NCBI RefSeq assembly: GCF_000149955.1
Contig: NC_030988.1
Span: 3,915,351-3,979,350, forward strand
DNA from: Fusarium oxysporum f. sp. lycopersici 4287
Lineage: Eukaryota; Ascomycota; Sordariomycetes; Hypocreales; Nectriaceae
Direction: 5' to 3'
Length of the DNA: 64,000 bases
Each line of letters starts with the position of its first letter. Positions within the stretch are counted from its first letter, which is position 1. The translations under genes were made by a program, and so were the position numbers. This document shows positions 1 to 11,890 of this stretch, one piece after another. A model generated the notes under the pieces. That model did not search any database, had not been told where the DNA came from, and was given only the letters and a program-made list of their open reading frames with translations.

Positions 1-80
1 TTATCAACACATTCGGGTCATCCGGACTTTCTGATTTATTGCAAGCCCATTGCTCTGTGGCCTGCCAACCAAGTCTTGAG

Positions 81-560
81 ATGAACCTTCACTATATCTG
101 CCACGAGGCTGACACAGAGCCTCCGAGGAGAGAGCCGAATGGGCCTTTGACTCGTCCTGAGGAGGCGAGCAACCCATCGAATCAACAACCCCTTAGCAAG
201 AATATTTCACTTCATGTTCCCGACGTTCAACTTCAACGTCAACTTCGATCAGCATCGCGCAAATCAAAGAACCGAAAACGTTGTAGCGCAGCTCCCAGCA
301 ATCAAGAACACGCCCGAAAAAGCCATAACTTTGTCGAGAAACATTACCGTGCCCGACTCAAGGCGCAGTTTGAAAGGCTCCTCGAAGTTCTGCCAGCGGC
401 ACAGGCACGGAGCCTTGCTGACAGGGATATCGCAGCCAATCTTGGCCAGGTTCTAAGCAGAGGACAAATATTGGATATGGCAAGAAATCGAATCCTTGAG
501 TTGGAAGGAAAGATTGAGGTTATACTGAAAAAGAGAAGAGATGGCTATCACGTATCATGA
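81..560 (+). CDS. bHLH transcription factor, 5' end uncertain
   Basis: Likely nuclear E-box-binding regulator. The open frame runs to a TGA at 558-560 and is open back to the window edge; the first ATG is at 81 and gives 159 aa, but an upstream exon outside the window is possible. A basic stretch (RKSKNRKR) is followed by SHNFVEKHYRARL, which has the His-Glu-Arg spacing (H-x3-E-x3-R) that contacts E-box DNA in this family. Helix 1 continues to LLEVLP, then a loop, then helix 2 (LSRGQILDMARNRILELE). The protein is short, with little outside the DNA-binding domain. The bHLH call follows from the motif; target genes are unknown. Confidence 0.75.
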   Translation: MNLHYICHEADTEPPRREPNGPLTRPEEASNPSNQQPLSKNISLHVPDVQLQRQLRSASRKSKNRKRCSAAPSNQEHARKSHNFVEKHYRARLKAQFERLLEVLPAAQARSLADRDIAANLGQVLSRGQILDMARNRILELEGKIEVILKKRRDGYHVS

Positions 561-853
561 CGGACATAAGGCGAGCGATTTATAGTAAGGGTACAGCATG
601 AAAATCTTATTATCGTAATCGTATGGTCTTAGAAGGAATTTGATTTTATTCGGGACTATCAGATGGTTTTAAGAGCAATTAGTCCACGACATTAAGCATA
701 TATAATAATATAAAATATGAAAAAAAAAAAAGGCTGCTCTTCAAAGCGCGATCTATGGTCTTGCAAGAGGTAGACTATCGTTGATCGTGAGAAGGTAACC
801 AATAAACTCATATCTACAGCTTCAATATACGTATATATATAACTTATAGAGTA
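561..853. other. intergenic, no gene seen
   Basis: AT-rich spacer between the bHLH gene and the first transposon ends, with an A12 run near 720. No coding region is supported. Confidence 0.5.
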
Positions 854-900
854 ACGTACATGATAAGCGTGCGGGATAAACATTTCTCAACATTACATCT
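854..900. repeat. solitary pogo-type terminal repeat
   Basis: ACGTACATGATAAGCGTGCG follows a TA dinucleotide (852-853) and matches the outer part of the pogo ends elsewhere in the window, most closely the type without the doubled 14-bp word (20174, 51832). It stops after about 25 bp, and the complete element at 902 starts 48 bp further on. It is probably the relic of an older related element. Confidence 0.55.
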
Positions 901-901
901 A

Positions 902-2766
902 ACGTATATAATAAGCGAGTGCACCAACCAAGCGAGTGCACCAGAAATTCCCACTATCAAGACAGAATAGAGCTTAAAATCACAGCAAAGCATCTAAGTA
1001 ATTGAAACTAATCTCTATACTCTTCTTCAGATATTCGTACAGCTATCTGACTTGTTCTTGTATTATGTCCAGTCTTTCCACAGGTTCTACAGCGCCTTTC
1101 TCTCGCCAGCTCTGTCCTTCCCCTACCACCACTTCTCGATAATTCGGCCACCATCTGCGTATCAACGTCTTTCTGATCAATTACATCCATACCCTCACCT
1201 ACAGTCATCTTTCCTCCATTACGTAGGCGGCTTTTTTTTTTTGCTCTGCGCCTTTTGCTAAGAGTCTCATTTGCCTGTCGAAGGATCTGATTCTCACACT
1301 TTAATAATGCTATCTGATGCATTATCGCCTTCGTTCCCTTAGAAAATGACTTGAGCGCGTTAACAATAGATGCTGGAGAGCTGTACTGGTGCCTTCTGAT
1401 TCGTCTTTCAAGGTATTCAGACTGAGAAGTGGCCTCGAGGACAGTCTTTGCCGTCTTGGGCACCCAAAGGTCGGGAAGGCTAGCCTCCTCCTTGATTGGC
1501 GTTGGAGTTCGTAGCTGCACATCAAGCTTCGATATAACACTTTCCGGGTCTAAAGGAACAAGCCCGGACCCTCTAAGCCCCCCCCCTGATATTACTTTCA
1601 GTTATAGCGGCTTGGTGGGCGGCATAAAATGCCGGAAAGAAGTCCGTCTTTGGAACATGGGTTAGAGAGCACCTAATCAGATGCTCTATTTCTCGACCAT
1701 ATGCCTTTTTGAGCGGCCCAAAGCACCCGACATCAAGAGGTTGAAGTAGATGAGATGAATGAGGCGGCATACATAGCGTAATGATGTGGTTCTCTTCGCA
1801 ATATTTTTCAAAGTCAACCGAGTGGTGACTTTCGTGTCCATCGAGGATTAGAAGACGATAGCGACCAGTTGATCGGGTTTTTGTGCATTGATCAAAGTGC
1901 TTGAGCCACTCAAGACCAGTCTCATTATCGGTCCAGCCATTTTGAGTTGTCGCAATAGCCCAATCCCCGGGGAGATTGCTTTCTTGGTACCAGCTGGCGA
2001 GGTGATATTGGCCCGCAACGACGATAAACGGCGCGATGGCCCAGCCTTCCGCATTGATCGCCTGAATCACTGTAACCCACTCTCGGTTTCCAGGCTGCAC
2101 TGAATTCACCTTTCCACGTTTTTCTACGCCTGTGATAACCATTCCGCTTGCAATAACGCCCATCATAAAGCCGGTCTCGTCAAAGTTATAGATATCAGCG
2201 AGGCTGATACCATATTTCGCGATTGTATTCTCCACGAGCCTAAACCAATCGCGGATAATAGTTGGATCTTCGCATTTGGCCCTCTGATAATCGTATTTAC
2301 GAAAAGAACGCGCCTTGAGGTCTAGTTGTCGCCTGACGAAGTTGGAAGCCCAGCGCTTGCCAACAGGTGACGCGTCGCGGTCGGCGAGCAGTCGGTTGGC
2401 CATTTCTTCAACACCACGCAGTCGCGGGGGGAAATCCTCGTGAATCCAGGTCAAGAATGAACTGAACAATGATCTGCTCTTCTAGATCAGATAATCTGCG
2501 TGAGTTAGGAATGGTATCGCGTCGAGACTGGATGCCTTTCTGTCGGCGACGAAGGGCATAATAATCCACCTGGTACAACCTTGCGGCGGGTCGGAGACCC
2601 AGTTTCGGGTCATTTTGAAGGGCTCGAAGAGCGAGAAGCATGTTAGCTTCATTATTTGATTGTGGCATATTTAATGGTTGAGGAGTAGTTAATTAGATGT
2701 GAAGAGGAGAGATTGGGAGATTTTTGGTGCACTCGCTTGGTTGGTGCACTCGCTTATCATATACGT
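902..2766 (-). mobile_element. pogo/Fot1-type transposon, copy A
   Basis: An 1865-bp element flanked by TA target duplications (900-901 and 2767-2768). Its inverted ends of about 42 bp start ACGTATAT and contain AAGCGAGTGCACCA twice, 17 bp apart. It encodes one transposase on the minus strand. Size, TA target site and gene type fit the Fot1/pogo group of Tc1-mariner elements. Confidence 0.9.
1008..2668 (-). pseudogene. pogo-type DDE transposase of copy A, two frameshifts
   Basis: Transposase starting at the ATG at 2666-2668 (MPQSNNEANM). It has an N-terminal helix-turn-helix ending RRDTIP, a CENP-B-like second HTH, and the DDE catalytic core with NFDETGFMMG, LILDGHESHHS and HLLQPLDVGCFG carrying the acidic residues. 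A C-terminal CCHC knuckle (CRTCGKTGHNTRTS) has Ser in place of the last Cys. The frame breaks twice: near 2425 in a run of six C and near 1578-1586 in a run of nine. Each needs one base removed, so these may be sequencing errors rather than decay. Compare the intact 546-aa relative at 22307-23947. Confidence 0.85.
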
Positions 2767-2768
2767 TA

Positions 2769-3462
2769 CGACCTAATTGAAAAGGAACTCACAGAATCAT
2801 CTAATCTTCGACATCCTTCTCAAGGTCATTGAGCTGTAAATGTGCTTTACTCAGCCAACGATCATGAATCTGTTCAAGCTCTGGAAGTACTGCTGATTGA
2901 CCTCTGCGCTCTTTAAGTATTCTTACTCGAGGATTTATTAAGGGACCTGACGTGCCGGCAAGTATGAAGGATAAGAGGACCGATGGAGAATAGACTATAA
3001 TAATGGATCTAAAGAAATAATCTCTATAGTATCTATGCGCAAATGAGGCAGGGCTTGCTGCTCTTTAAGTAATAGCGTTTCATATTCTCTTCTAGCATCT
3101 TCCTAAGTAAAACAAATTCCAATATTAGGTATATATCCTGGCATCATATGCCCTATTGTCTTGTTACAATTTTACTAGAGGTGAGACTCCTGTCAGACAT
3201 TGCGTGTATTCAGTCCATTGATCCAGATTGGTACATTCATGTCGTGTTCTGTTTTTATTCTGCCCCTTCAAGGTTTTACCTTTTTGGATGTAATCTTAAA
3301 GTACCCCAGCTTGCACGTAACACCTATTGCCTGTTCAACAACTCCACATAAATCGTCGATATCGTAACCTGCTAGGATATCATTATTTTACCGCCTAGCC
3401 AGCCAACTTACTATAACCACATCAAGCGAAGATACTGAACGTCCTAATATATTAAAATATAG
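2769..3462. other. spacer holding a diverged dispersed repeat
   Basis: No gene seen. Bases about 3198-3345 resemble about 24290-24450: both run from GTGTATTC through a TGTGTTCTG core, a GGTTTTACC box and TGTAATCTTAAAGTA to CTGTTCAA. Both copies lie a few hundred bp beyond the right end of a pogo element. Confidence 0.5.
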
Positions 3463-3499
3463 TTATATTTCCGACTGCTTCAAACCTTTTATAGGAATC

Positions 3500-5350
3500 T
3501 CATTCTCCACCATGCATTGCCCGAAAGACCTTTGCATTGGCATCGCCAACGGCCTGTTCAAAAGCATTCCTATCGGCTTTGCAAACCATGCCGAGCTTCG
3601 GAAGCTCATCCTTTTCAAAATACCTCTGCACAACTTCGTTCGTGCACTTGGATACTCCATTCTGGAACCCATGCTATATGGTGTTAGTTTGAGAGCAGGA
3701 AGGGAGGGAGTTTCAACTTACGCCGGCACCCTCGTGGACCAGAAGTCTGCTTTCACCGAAGCGCGAAGATACGTCCCAAGCACCACTCAGAGGCGTGACA
3801 GGATCCCATTTGCCATTCACAAGAAGAATGGGGTTCTTAGTATTAATTTGGTCAAAGCTGCCACCGTATGTTTCGGCCGCGGTGAAAGGCCACTGCGCAC
3901 AAGGCCAGAACTTGCCGCTGATAGAATCCGCGAAAGAGCCCTGTGCCACCTGAGCCTGAAGCAGTGAGTACATATCTTCGGGTTTCTCTGCTCTATACTT
4001 GGAATCGGAACATGCGATTGCGTGGAAAGCGTCGACACCTAGGTTCCATGGTAATCCATCCTCTTTCTGCTTCTCTGGTGCCTCTTTGGCGGCTTGAGCT
4101 TGGATTTCGATAGCTTCAGGTCCAATCAGGCTGCTAAAGTTCCCAACAAGTACCGGGCCAAGTATCGAGCTGAGACGTAAGAACTTGGCGGGGCTATACA
4201 AATTGGCTTGGATCACACTTTTAATGAAGAGTGATAGATCCCACTTTCCAGGGCTAAACCAGAAGACCCGCGGGGCCTGGAGCTCTTTTGGCACCATGAT
4301 AGGATCATCCTTAAGCTTCTGAAGAACATCGGAAAGTTGGCTCATCAGGCTCTCGGCCGTGGTTTTAGTGCCGGTGAAGTTAGCCAGCGGGCAAACTTCT
4401 ACATCAGCGTCAATACACTGCTCGAAAAAGTGGAACAGTGCAGATTCCGTATCGCGTGTAGCACTAGCCCAATTACCGCGGTAGTATCCATCAGGCTCGA
4501 CGACAGAATCCAGGAGCAAATGACCAATGCGTTCAGGGAACATGGCTGCAAAGGTCTGTCCGAGAATGGTGCTATACGAGCGGCCCCAGAATCGTAGGAG
4601 ACCATCCTCTTTTAAGGCATCGACGATGGCGAGCAGATCTTTAGCAACAAAGGTGGTTCCATAAAAGCGGCCGGTGTCTTTATGGTTCTCATAGCAACCC
4701 TTAAAGTACTCTTTGGCACCGTGCCAAGTCTGATGTTTGAGAATATTGTAGGCATCAACCTGAGGGTTAGGTAATTGTGAATAGGGGTTGCGCCGGGACA
4801 GGCTGCCCGAGTCTGAGTCGGCGGTCTTGTTTCTGACTGCGCAGGAGAAGGGGATCGTACGTCCTGTGCCTCTGGATCTTTATGAGCTTACTGTTGCTTG
4901 CTGAAGACGACTAGAACCTACCGTGCATCAAAGCCAATAACGTTGAAGCTGCCACCTAGAATACTACAGACATTAGAATTATGTAGCACAATAAAGTGCT
5001 TAAGCAACTTACTCTCGATACATAGGACCAAGAACTGCGACCTCTTCAATACCAGAAGACCCAGGACCACCGGGGTTAAAGATAACACTAGCCCTAGCAG
5101 GCTGCCTGGTTGCATTAACCTTGATCAGCTGGAGATCAATCTCTCCGCCGGACTTTGGATTCGTGTAGTCGAGGGGAACTTTGATTGTCGCGCAGTCGAT
5201 GGCTTCTTTGATCTGCTCTTGGCGCGACTTGGGGAAGGGCAGGTCGCACGGCTTCCAGTCCAGGCCATCGACATTGTCGTTGCGTGGTAGCACGATTGCT
5301 AGGCTTAGTGGTATAAGAAGGAGAAAGCTTATTGCAGTGAGTCGAAGCAT
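3500..5350 (-). CDS. secreted TAP-like serine peptidase (alpha/beta hydrolase)
   Basis: Predicted extracellular exopeptidase of the tripeptidyl-aminopeptidase-like alpha/beta hydrolases. Four exons (5013-5350, 4922-4963, 3722-4871, 3500-3673) joined by 48-50-bp GT-AG introns give 567 aa in a consistent frame. A signal peptide of about 19 residues (MLRLTAISFLLLIPLSLA) is clear. NPGGPGSSG forms the oxyanion region, GFDARGTG follows exon 2, the nucleophile elbow is GRSYS, the Asp lies in NGKWDP, and the catalytic His (HEGAGHGF) is completed across the last intron. The elbow differs from the usual GxSxG at the last Gly. The C-terminal part matches the TAP C-terminal domain in layout. Substrate unknown. 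Confidence 0.85.
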
Positions 5351-5922
5351 GATAAGATTGTTGTAAAGGTTTGATGTAGAAGAAATGGCTCTGGAGAGAC
5401 TATGTCAAAATGTAGGGGAAATCGCAAGCTCTTTAAGCTTCATTTCTGAACTCAGTGGCTATGCACAGCCTAGCTCAAGCAGCCGTTGAACTATCCTTGG
5501 CGGGAGGAGAATGACGCAGCATCTTCACCGGTTTTCCAGTAACTGAAATGAAGTGACGCTGATCTGGTAGTATGGAAACTTGGAATAGATCTCATGTCAA
5601 TGTTTTAGTGAGGCCGTGATATTCACACAGCGGCCTATTATACTTAATTTAGGAAGTAGATGAACGATCGTTTGGAGGGCTATATGTACCGGCCAATGAA
5701 TGAGCTGCCTTGGATAGGGTGGGGTTCATATGCTTGGCTAGCTGGGCTAAGTCCTACCTTCACCAGACCATGCCCTTTTCTTGCTAGATGCGCCGCGCTT
5801 TAAAGCTTGGGAAGAACCAGAAGCGGTTAGATACGCACGAATACAATGGAGTGAGTGTATCCAAGTGTGGACCAGAATGTTGTGATGTTATTGATCGTCG
5901 ACTTGATTCTTTGATCAGTCTG
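5351..5922. other. intergenic, upstream of peptidase gene
   Basis: Promoter side of the peptidase gene. No coding region and no specific regulatory site could be supported. Confidence 0.4.
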
Positions 5923-5949
5923 CCAAAGAGGGGTGAAACCCCTCTTTGG
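5923..5949. repeat. perfect 12-bp-stem hairpin
   Basis: CCAAAGAGGGGT, a 3-base GAA loop, then the exact reverse complement. It lies about 40 bp before the LTR-like repeat at 5989 and may be part of the same old element. Confidence 0.6.
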
Positions 5950-5988
5950 ATACAAGAATAATATTGCAATAAGAGAAGTGGAGCCCAT

Positions 5989-6222
5989 TCCTGTTGGGTT
6001 AGTGATAGTGCCTCGATAAAAGAAACATGTATTTTGTGGGTCCCCGGATATATCAATACCGGGTAGCGGGGAAAACACGTAAGAGAAGAAGAACAGAAAA
6101 AGAAGAACAGAGACAGAAGCTCCTGGGGACTAGATTGATCCTCAAGTGTGAAAATTAACCCTATTTTAATTGGATATTAACCCTACTCGCGTATCTGACA
6201 ATTCCCAGCCGCCAATCTAACA
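5989..6222. repeat. LTR-like repeat, copy 1 (left end lost)
   Basis: Closely matches 15905-16142: shared blocks include GTGGGTCCCCGGATATATCA, a GGGTAGCGGGGAAAACAC box and an AGAAGCTCCTGGGGACTAGA box. The right end (AATTCCCAGCC...CTAACA) is kept, while the first 23 or so bases of the left end are replaced by other sequence. Confidence 0.65.
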
Positions 6223-6945
6223 GAAGCCAACCCCGCTTAGCCAACCTATCAGAGTATTGGTACCTAGTCTGGGCAAGGCGGTAAGAGGGTTAGACTGGGG
6301 TTTGTTCCATCTTCCTGACCAAGGTGGGACACTCTTGGAGCAGCAGGGAAATAACTTAGCGCAGCCACTGGCCTCGTGAGATTAATCGTCCAGTCATTTT
6401 GAATAATACCACCACTACTTAAATATCTGCATGACAATTATAAGAGTAATATTAAATAGAATTCTTGATTTTGAATCCAAACCCAGTTCCTGTTGCAGGG
6501 TGCAGCTCAAGCCCAAAACAAATGCCAAGAACTGAAATCAGGATTTCCGTGTCCTCGAGTGACGCAATTTTGCTATGCGCCTAACGCTAATGCTTTAGCT
6601 GCTATCGGCAAGACACAAGGCTTACAAATGCATAGCCGAACAAACGATCCTTCCAACTATCCACTCCATGTTTGGTTGGTAGCTGGCTGCTGTGCCTCAG
6701 GCCACCGAGATAGCTATTGGCTTCGCGACGACCGTAAACTCACCTCTATCCAAGGATACTTTCGTCACGTATCCACAAATGTGCTTTACAGCACAAACTA
6801 TGTATAGCGCGAATGCGGCGAATTAAGGCGCTCCAGTGACTACCTAATAGCATAATTTCAAACTAGATAAATTGCTGCCGGAACGTACGACTAACGTCTC
6901 TCACCTTGGGTTTTTAAGAAACATTTAACTCAAAGTCTCTTCACA
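6223..6945. other. intergenic, no gene seen
   Basis: Contains open frames without an ATG start and without recognisable domains. Upstream region of the FAD oxidase pseudogene. Confidence 0.4.
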
Positions 6946-8296
6946 ATGGCTGTTGAAACATCGAATTTGTTTGCTAAGCTGAAGGCTCACTTAGCTCATA
7001 CACAAGCCAAGTTTTACCAACCCGACTCATCTGACTACAAACAAGTTGAACAATGCTTCATTGAGAAGCCAGTTAAAACTCTCGGTATCGTTAAACCGCA
7101 AAATGCAGATGAAGTTGCCGCAGTGCTTCAATTCTGCATTAGGAATAATGTCAAGTTCAGTGTACGATCGGGGGGGCATGATTGCGCAGCCCGCACGCTT
7201 GTCAATAAAACACTTGTGATCGATATGCGAGATATTAATGGGGTTGCCATCTCTAAAGATAAACAGAGCGCAAAGGTTGGAGGAGGTATCCTGACTGGCC
7301 AGGTGGCCAAAGTTTTAGGCGAAGAGGGATTAACTACGCCGGTGTGAGTACCTAGACTGCTAACAAGCTGCCTCTCTTGCCAATGCTAATTAAATAATCA
7401 AGGGGGACTATCGCCTCTGTAGGATACACTGGATGGAGTACTCTTGGTGGCTATGGACCATTGACGTCACATTACGGCCTGGGAGTTGATCAGATCACTG
7501 GTGCTAAGATCGTCAAGGCTCGCGGAGAGATCCAGACTGCTGATGGAGAGTTGCTTGTTGGCATCAGAGGCGGGGGTGGATCACTCGGCATTATTGTCGA
7601 GCTCACTATCAAGGTTTATCCAATTGACAAAGTGAGTCATTCAACTGTGTAAATAGGGTCCCTTGCTAACTCGATTCGGCTCAGATTCTTTCTTCTACTA
7701 TTATATATGAATCGAGTAATTTGGAAGCTGCCCTGACTTCATACACTCAACATTACGAAGGGCTGCTCTCCACTCAAATGCTTCCAATTTGCCTTCAGCT
7801 CCAGCCAGCGATTATGCAAATGCCAGGCCAAGGAGTGGTTTTTGGAATAATCGCCAACTGGCACGGAAAGAACAAAGAAGAGGGGCGCTTCTGGATTAAG
7901 AATATCGCAGGAGCGGGGAAATGCGTCATGGAGGCTACCCAGGAAACCACAGTTGCCAAGATGCTCCAAAACAATGAAAAATTAGTTACTTGGCCATCAT
8001 ATGGTCGGGTCTTCACCCTAAATGTCAAGAAACTAACAACGAAAACGATAAAAGTTCTTGCCAGACACTGTTCTGATGCACTTGGAGGTGGCTTGATCTT
8101 CTCATATCACACGTGACATTCTTGACAAGAGCCGATACAACAATCAGTCTTCGGTACAAGAGCAAGGCATCATATGCTCGAGATTTACGCCGTTGTTCCA
8201 GATAGCAGCATTGTGGAAGAGCGAGTGCGATGGGCTGCGCAAGTCAAAGCCGATCTCGAGATGGCGGATGCTAGTGTTCAGCAGCACTGCCAATGA
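6946..8296 (+). pseudogene. berberine-bridge-type FAD oxidoreductase, truncated
   Basis: FAD-linked oxidase of the FAD_binding_4/BBE family. Exons 6946-7343, 7403-7631 and 7685-8116 join over GT-AG introns in a consistent frame. The FAD-binding motif VRSGGHDCAART (the His is the usual flavin-attachment position), VGGGI, and the second block GWSTLGGYGP...GIRGGGGSLGIIV are all present. The frame stops at TGA 8114-8116; the following bases in another frame still read HMLEIYAVVPDSSIVEERV and end at 8296. The BBE C-terminus (family about 450-500 aa) is absent. I read it as frameshifted and 3'-truncated. Confidence 0.8.
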
Positions 8297-9429
8297 ATCA
8301 AATCCAATCAAACAAGCGGTCAACAAATCCAGCATCGCGGACTATCAAATTTCTGAAATATGACCCCGGATTTGATTTGTTTGATTTGAGGGCAGCGCTG
8401 CTGCTCAGGAAGACTAGTGCCCAATTGGACAGCCAAGGCAGCCGGAAGCTAAGGGCATAGTAGACGAGCTGTAGGTCGTGTGGTTAGCGAGAAACTTTGC
8501 GGCGCAAGGATTCACAGGGTCGACGAACGAAGGCGAGGCTGAAGCAGGCCATAATAGCCCAGAGCCAGTCAGAGCCTTCCTCGGAGAGGTGAGATTGGCC
8601 GCCCTGAGGGTTGACGTGGAGAGCGTCATTGCGGGAGTAGATTAAATCTATAACTGCCAAGGTGATGAAGTTACTAAATGTTGTTTTGAAGTTGGTATGG
8701 CCTTATTAGGGCCGTGTTAACCCGAATAAAATGGTATCGAGTTTCGCGTGAGTTGCAAGTAGATAGCATATGACCGGGGGAAGATTGAGCGGAAGCGGAT
8801 GATACCAGTCCTTCTCTAATAAACCCAAGTCCCTCGTCGTGGCCTGCTTGTCGATGTCACGAGCCCTGATTTGCTAATGTGTCTTATGGAATGCGTATAT
8901 ATTCTTGGTTGAGCTGTTTCCCCGCTCTAAGTCCCAGGAATCTCTTTATACTTGGTCCGACTGCAGTATCACTGCTATAACGATCGCACGCCTCATTATG
9001 TACAATACATAACTGACATCGACGTGGCATTTGCATCTGCCAAGATTAGACTCACACCAAGCTCATCACACCGTCATAAATTCGTGCGTAGCCATCAGTC
9101 AATCGACAAAACCAGTCTAGGACATAGGCAGTGTCTTGTTGCATTAACCAATTATTTACTATTCAAGTTGCATATCAGTGATAATTCACGTGTCAGGTCT
9201 GGCTGAGTGCTGCAAGTACAGTGTCCTGCTGCGTAAGTATGATCACACTTATGCCGCTGAAAGCTCTGACCTGGCGACATTCGATATGTGGCGTTCAGCC
9301 TCTGGAATGATGAACGGTTAATGACCGACTGATTATGTTGTTGGATCACGCATGGATGCTGATGCAGTTGATAATTAAGTGTTATTATTCTCTCCTTGCA
9401 GTCGGAAGGACCTTTGAGGCCTTATATCT
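8297..9429. other. intergenic, no gene seen
   Basis: More than 1 kb with short open frames only and nothing recognisable. The first 100 bp hold AATCAAAT/ATTTGATT repeats in both orientations. Confidence 0.4.
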
Positions 9430-9561
9430 TCGACTGATTCTTTCTAGGACTTGAGTCCTTGAGTCCTAGATCCTACGATTTGAGTTTTAGGACATCAAAC
9501 TTTAATTTTAATCTTGAACCTTAATCCTGAAGTTCAGGGGGAACCATCAAGTCTTCCAACA
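9430..9561. repeat. end of TGTTGGAA...TTCCAACA repeat, diverged
   Basis: Resembles the right end of the element at 12823-13778: repeated CTAGGACTT and CCTAGA motifs, then AATCCTGAAG, a G run, and TTCCAACA at 9554-9561. No matching left end was found nearby. Confidence 0.4.
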
Positions 9562-9793
9562 CTGCCTCCTCTCATGTATATGTCTGTCCCTTCCATGTTA
9601 AAAACACCTTGTTCGTACAGCCGCCATTCTGCTGACTCTGGACAACCCCACCAACTACCCGAACCGTACCACTCGCACTAGCGTCACCAACAGCACTCGT
9701 CCTATCTTAAAGGGATCGTCTCGAGACGTCATATTTCAGCCATCTTTCTCCTCAAATTATCCCCATTTTTCATCTAGTGCCAGCTCCCTCGAC

Positions 9794-11028
9794 ATGATTT
9801 CTTTTGTGGAATTCCGGAAGCCGGCCGACGATCATGAACCTTCGAACCGCCAATCGCTTCCTCCGGTCCCTGAGGCCATTCAGGGAACCAAACCAGGCCA
9901 TTATCCTCCTAGACCTCCGTCTAGCATTCAGCTGGGGCTCAGTCTTCCATCGCCTTTCGGTCCCGCTTCTAGATCGTTCCCCGAGGCTGAGAAGCACTTC
10001 TCTCTGCAGCCACGGCACACGGTTTCACCTTTTCCTCCCCGACAGGATGCTCTTCCCGCCTTCTCGCATACCCCTGGGCCTCCTTTCACCAACCGGCCGC
10101 TACCGTCTCCTGTTTCTGACCGCCGCCAGAGGTTCTCAGCTAAGCCAGAGATCCTTACTCAACACCGCCGTCCTGAACAGCAGAAGCCTCCTGAGCTTCA
10201 TCATTCCCTCAACGGAGTGTATGCGCATTCTCCTCCGCCACTTCCGCCTCCGGCTCCAGCTGCCTACCAACCCGGTCAACTATCTCCTCGCCAGATGCCT
10301 CTGCCCGCTTGTATGAGCTATCCCAGGCACGCGGTTCCTACTCATGTCCCAGGTCTTTGTGATCCAAGGGCACCTCCTCACGCTGAAGAAGCCGATTATG
10401 CTACCCGAGCTCTATATGATGCTACGGTCAGGATATACTTTGAGAACTGGAGCTATCAAGATTCCTTGAGCCGAGTAAGTCGAACTAAGCGAGTATGCAC
10501 GGTCGTTAATGCTGACTATCATTAGATTGGGTCCTCATCCCGCATGCTTTTTAACTTTGTCGAAGCGTACAGCCGAACTGCTGGTGAGCAGCACGGAGCT
10601 CACCTCATCCCCGAAAGACTGCCGACGGAACAGGAAGTTAGCGACATGCTCAGCAACATTGACATCATTAAGCGTTCTCTGGAACAAGTGAGAGACTTGG
10701 TGCAAACATCAATTCAGAACGAGCGAACTTGTGAAGGAGCCAAGTTGAAGGGCCCCAACGAAGAGGAGCACGACGTGCCTAGTCACAGAGATGCAATGAA
10801 GCCCCAGTATGGTATGACGGAGGTCAAGAAGCGACAAAGGGTAAGGCCCGTCACGCGAGGAAAACAAGACAAAGCTCACGTGAACGTTGGCAGCGTGCGG
10901 TTCCACCTGGCGGATGCCATAGCTGCGACCGAATCGACACCCCTGAATGGCGACGCGGACCTGATGGAGGGAGGACGTTGTGCAATGCATGCGGCCTCCA
11001 CTATGCAAAATTGTTAAGGAAACTATAA
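9794..11028 (+). CDS. NsdD-like GATA transcription factor
   Basis: Nuclear regulator related to NsdD, the GATA factor for sexual development in filamentous ascomycetes. Three exons (9794-10474, 10526-10840, 10894-11028) with 51- and 53-bp introns, both phase 0, give 376 aa. The N-terminus is Pro-rich. The NsdD-type block (RMLFNFVEAYSRTAGEQHGA, then ERLPTEQEVSDMLSNIDIIK, then QYGMTEVKKR) precedes one GATA finger: CHSCDRIDTPEWRRGPDG followed by LCNACGLHYAKL. A TAA at 11026-11028 ends it; the frame after that stop still reads LEAMSIRSKPEEAYQP, so about 17 residues of the normal tail appear lost by a CAA-to-TAA type change. Probably a duplicate of a core nsdD gene. Confidence 0.8.
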
Positions 11029-11732
11029 CTTGAAGCGATGTCGATCCGCTCGAAACCCGAAGAAGCATATCAACCATGAGGCTCACACACGGTCCCCAAA
11101 GACTTGACCCATGAGCAGTCCAGCTACATCTACTGTACCAGTTACCAGCAGTAGTTTGACGACGTACACAGTTTTCGTCCGTGCGGGGTATGAAGCTCTT
11201 CGCCTTAACAACTCTAAACTAAACCATCCGTGCTTGGTCTTCAAAATGACACCGACAGCATGGGGTTGAAGCCTGTAGTCTGAGAATCATCTCCACAAGA
11301 AAGAAACTTGTGATAGAGTACGCGAGAACAATCTTGGCCGCCAATCGAGCACATCAACTGATCTCAACTAGATTTGAATCCCCAGAGCAGGCCACGTTCT
11401 TCCCAGTTCTGGTGTTTCTCGGGGCCTACGCAACTCTGCCGTTGCCAGGTAAACAATACAGCCTCTCGTTCAGCGCGGTAAATACGGAATCCAGAGCTTT
11501 TGAAATCCCTTGGGCTCTGGGTCGAGCCTGGGGTGCGCGTCCTGATTTGCTGCCCATGACGAGCACAGGTACGCTCTCTCGCTTGATGTGTCGCGTCCTA
11601 CGACACACCCCGGGGATGATCACAAGCTCTCTTTGAATCTAGAAAGGGACCCACGAAACTCCTTCGGACCCTTGAATTGCGGAATCCAGATCATGTTCTT
11701 CACACAACTCGGCCACTTCACCACGATACAGA
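11029..11732. other. 3' region and spacer, no gene seen
   Basis: Includes the untranslated remnant of the NsdD-like tail to about 11079. No other gene is supported. Confidence 0.4.
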
Positions 11733-11890
11733 ATCATGGTGGGGAATCTATCTACCGATGTAGACGAAATGTAGATAGACGCCAAGATGAAGACGGAAAG
11801 GAGAGGGACTTTTTTTATTACGCAATTCCCTTCTAAAGCAAGGTACCGGTGCTCCCACCTTACTACCATCCAAGACCACCTAATGCATAA
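11733..11890. repeat. direct repeat DR1 (left of pogo remnant)
   Basis: Shares with 13832-14060, in the same orientation: GGGGAATCTATCTACC, TAGACGCCAAGATGAA, a GAGGGACTTTTTTT box and CGCAATTCCCTTC. The two copies bracket the pogo remnant and the inserted TGTTGGAA element. Confidence 0.65.

Noticed and set aside
692..883. Minus-strand 63-codon hydrophobic frame
   Set aside because: Runs through an A-rich tract and a transposon end; low complexity only.
902..943. Short direct repeats with spacer, CRISPR-like at first sight
   Set aside because: Only two units per site, always at the ends of TA-flanked transposons and inverted at the other end; no array, no cas-like genes, and the genome is eukaryotic.
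11310..11636. 108-codon frame after the NsdD-like gene
   Set aside because: No recognisable domain; overlaps equally long frames on the other strand.
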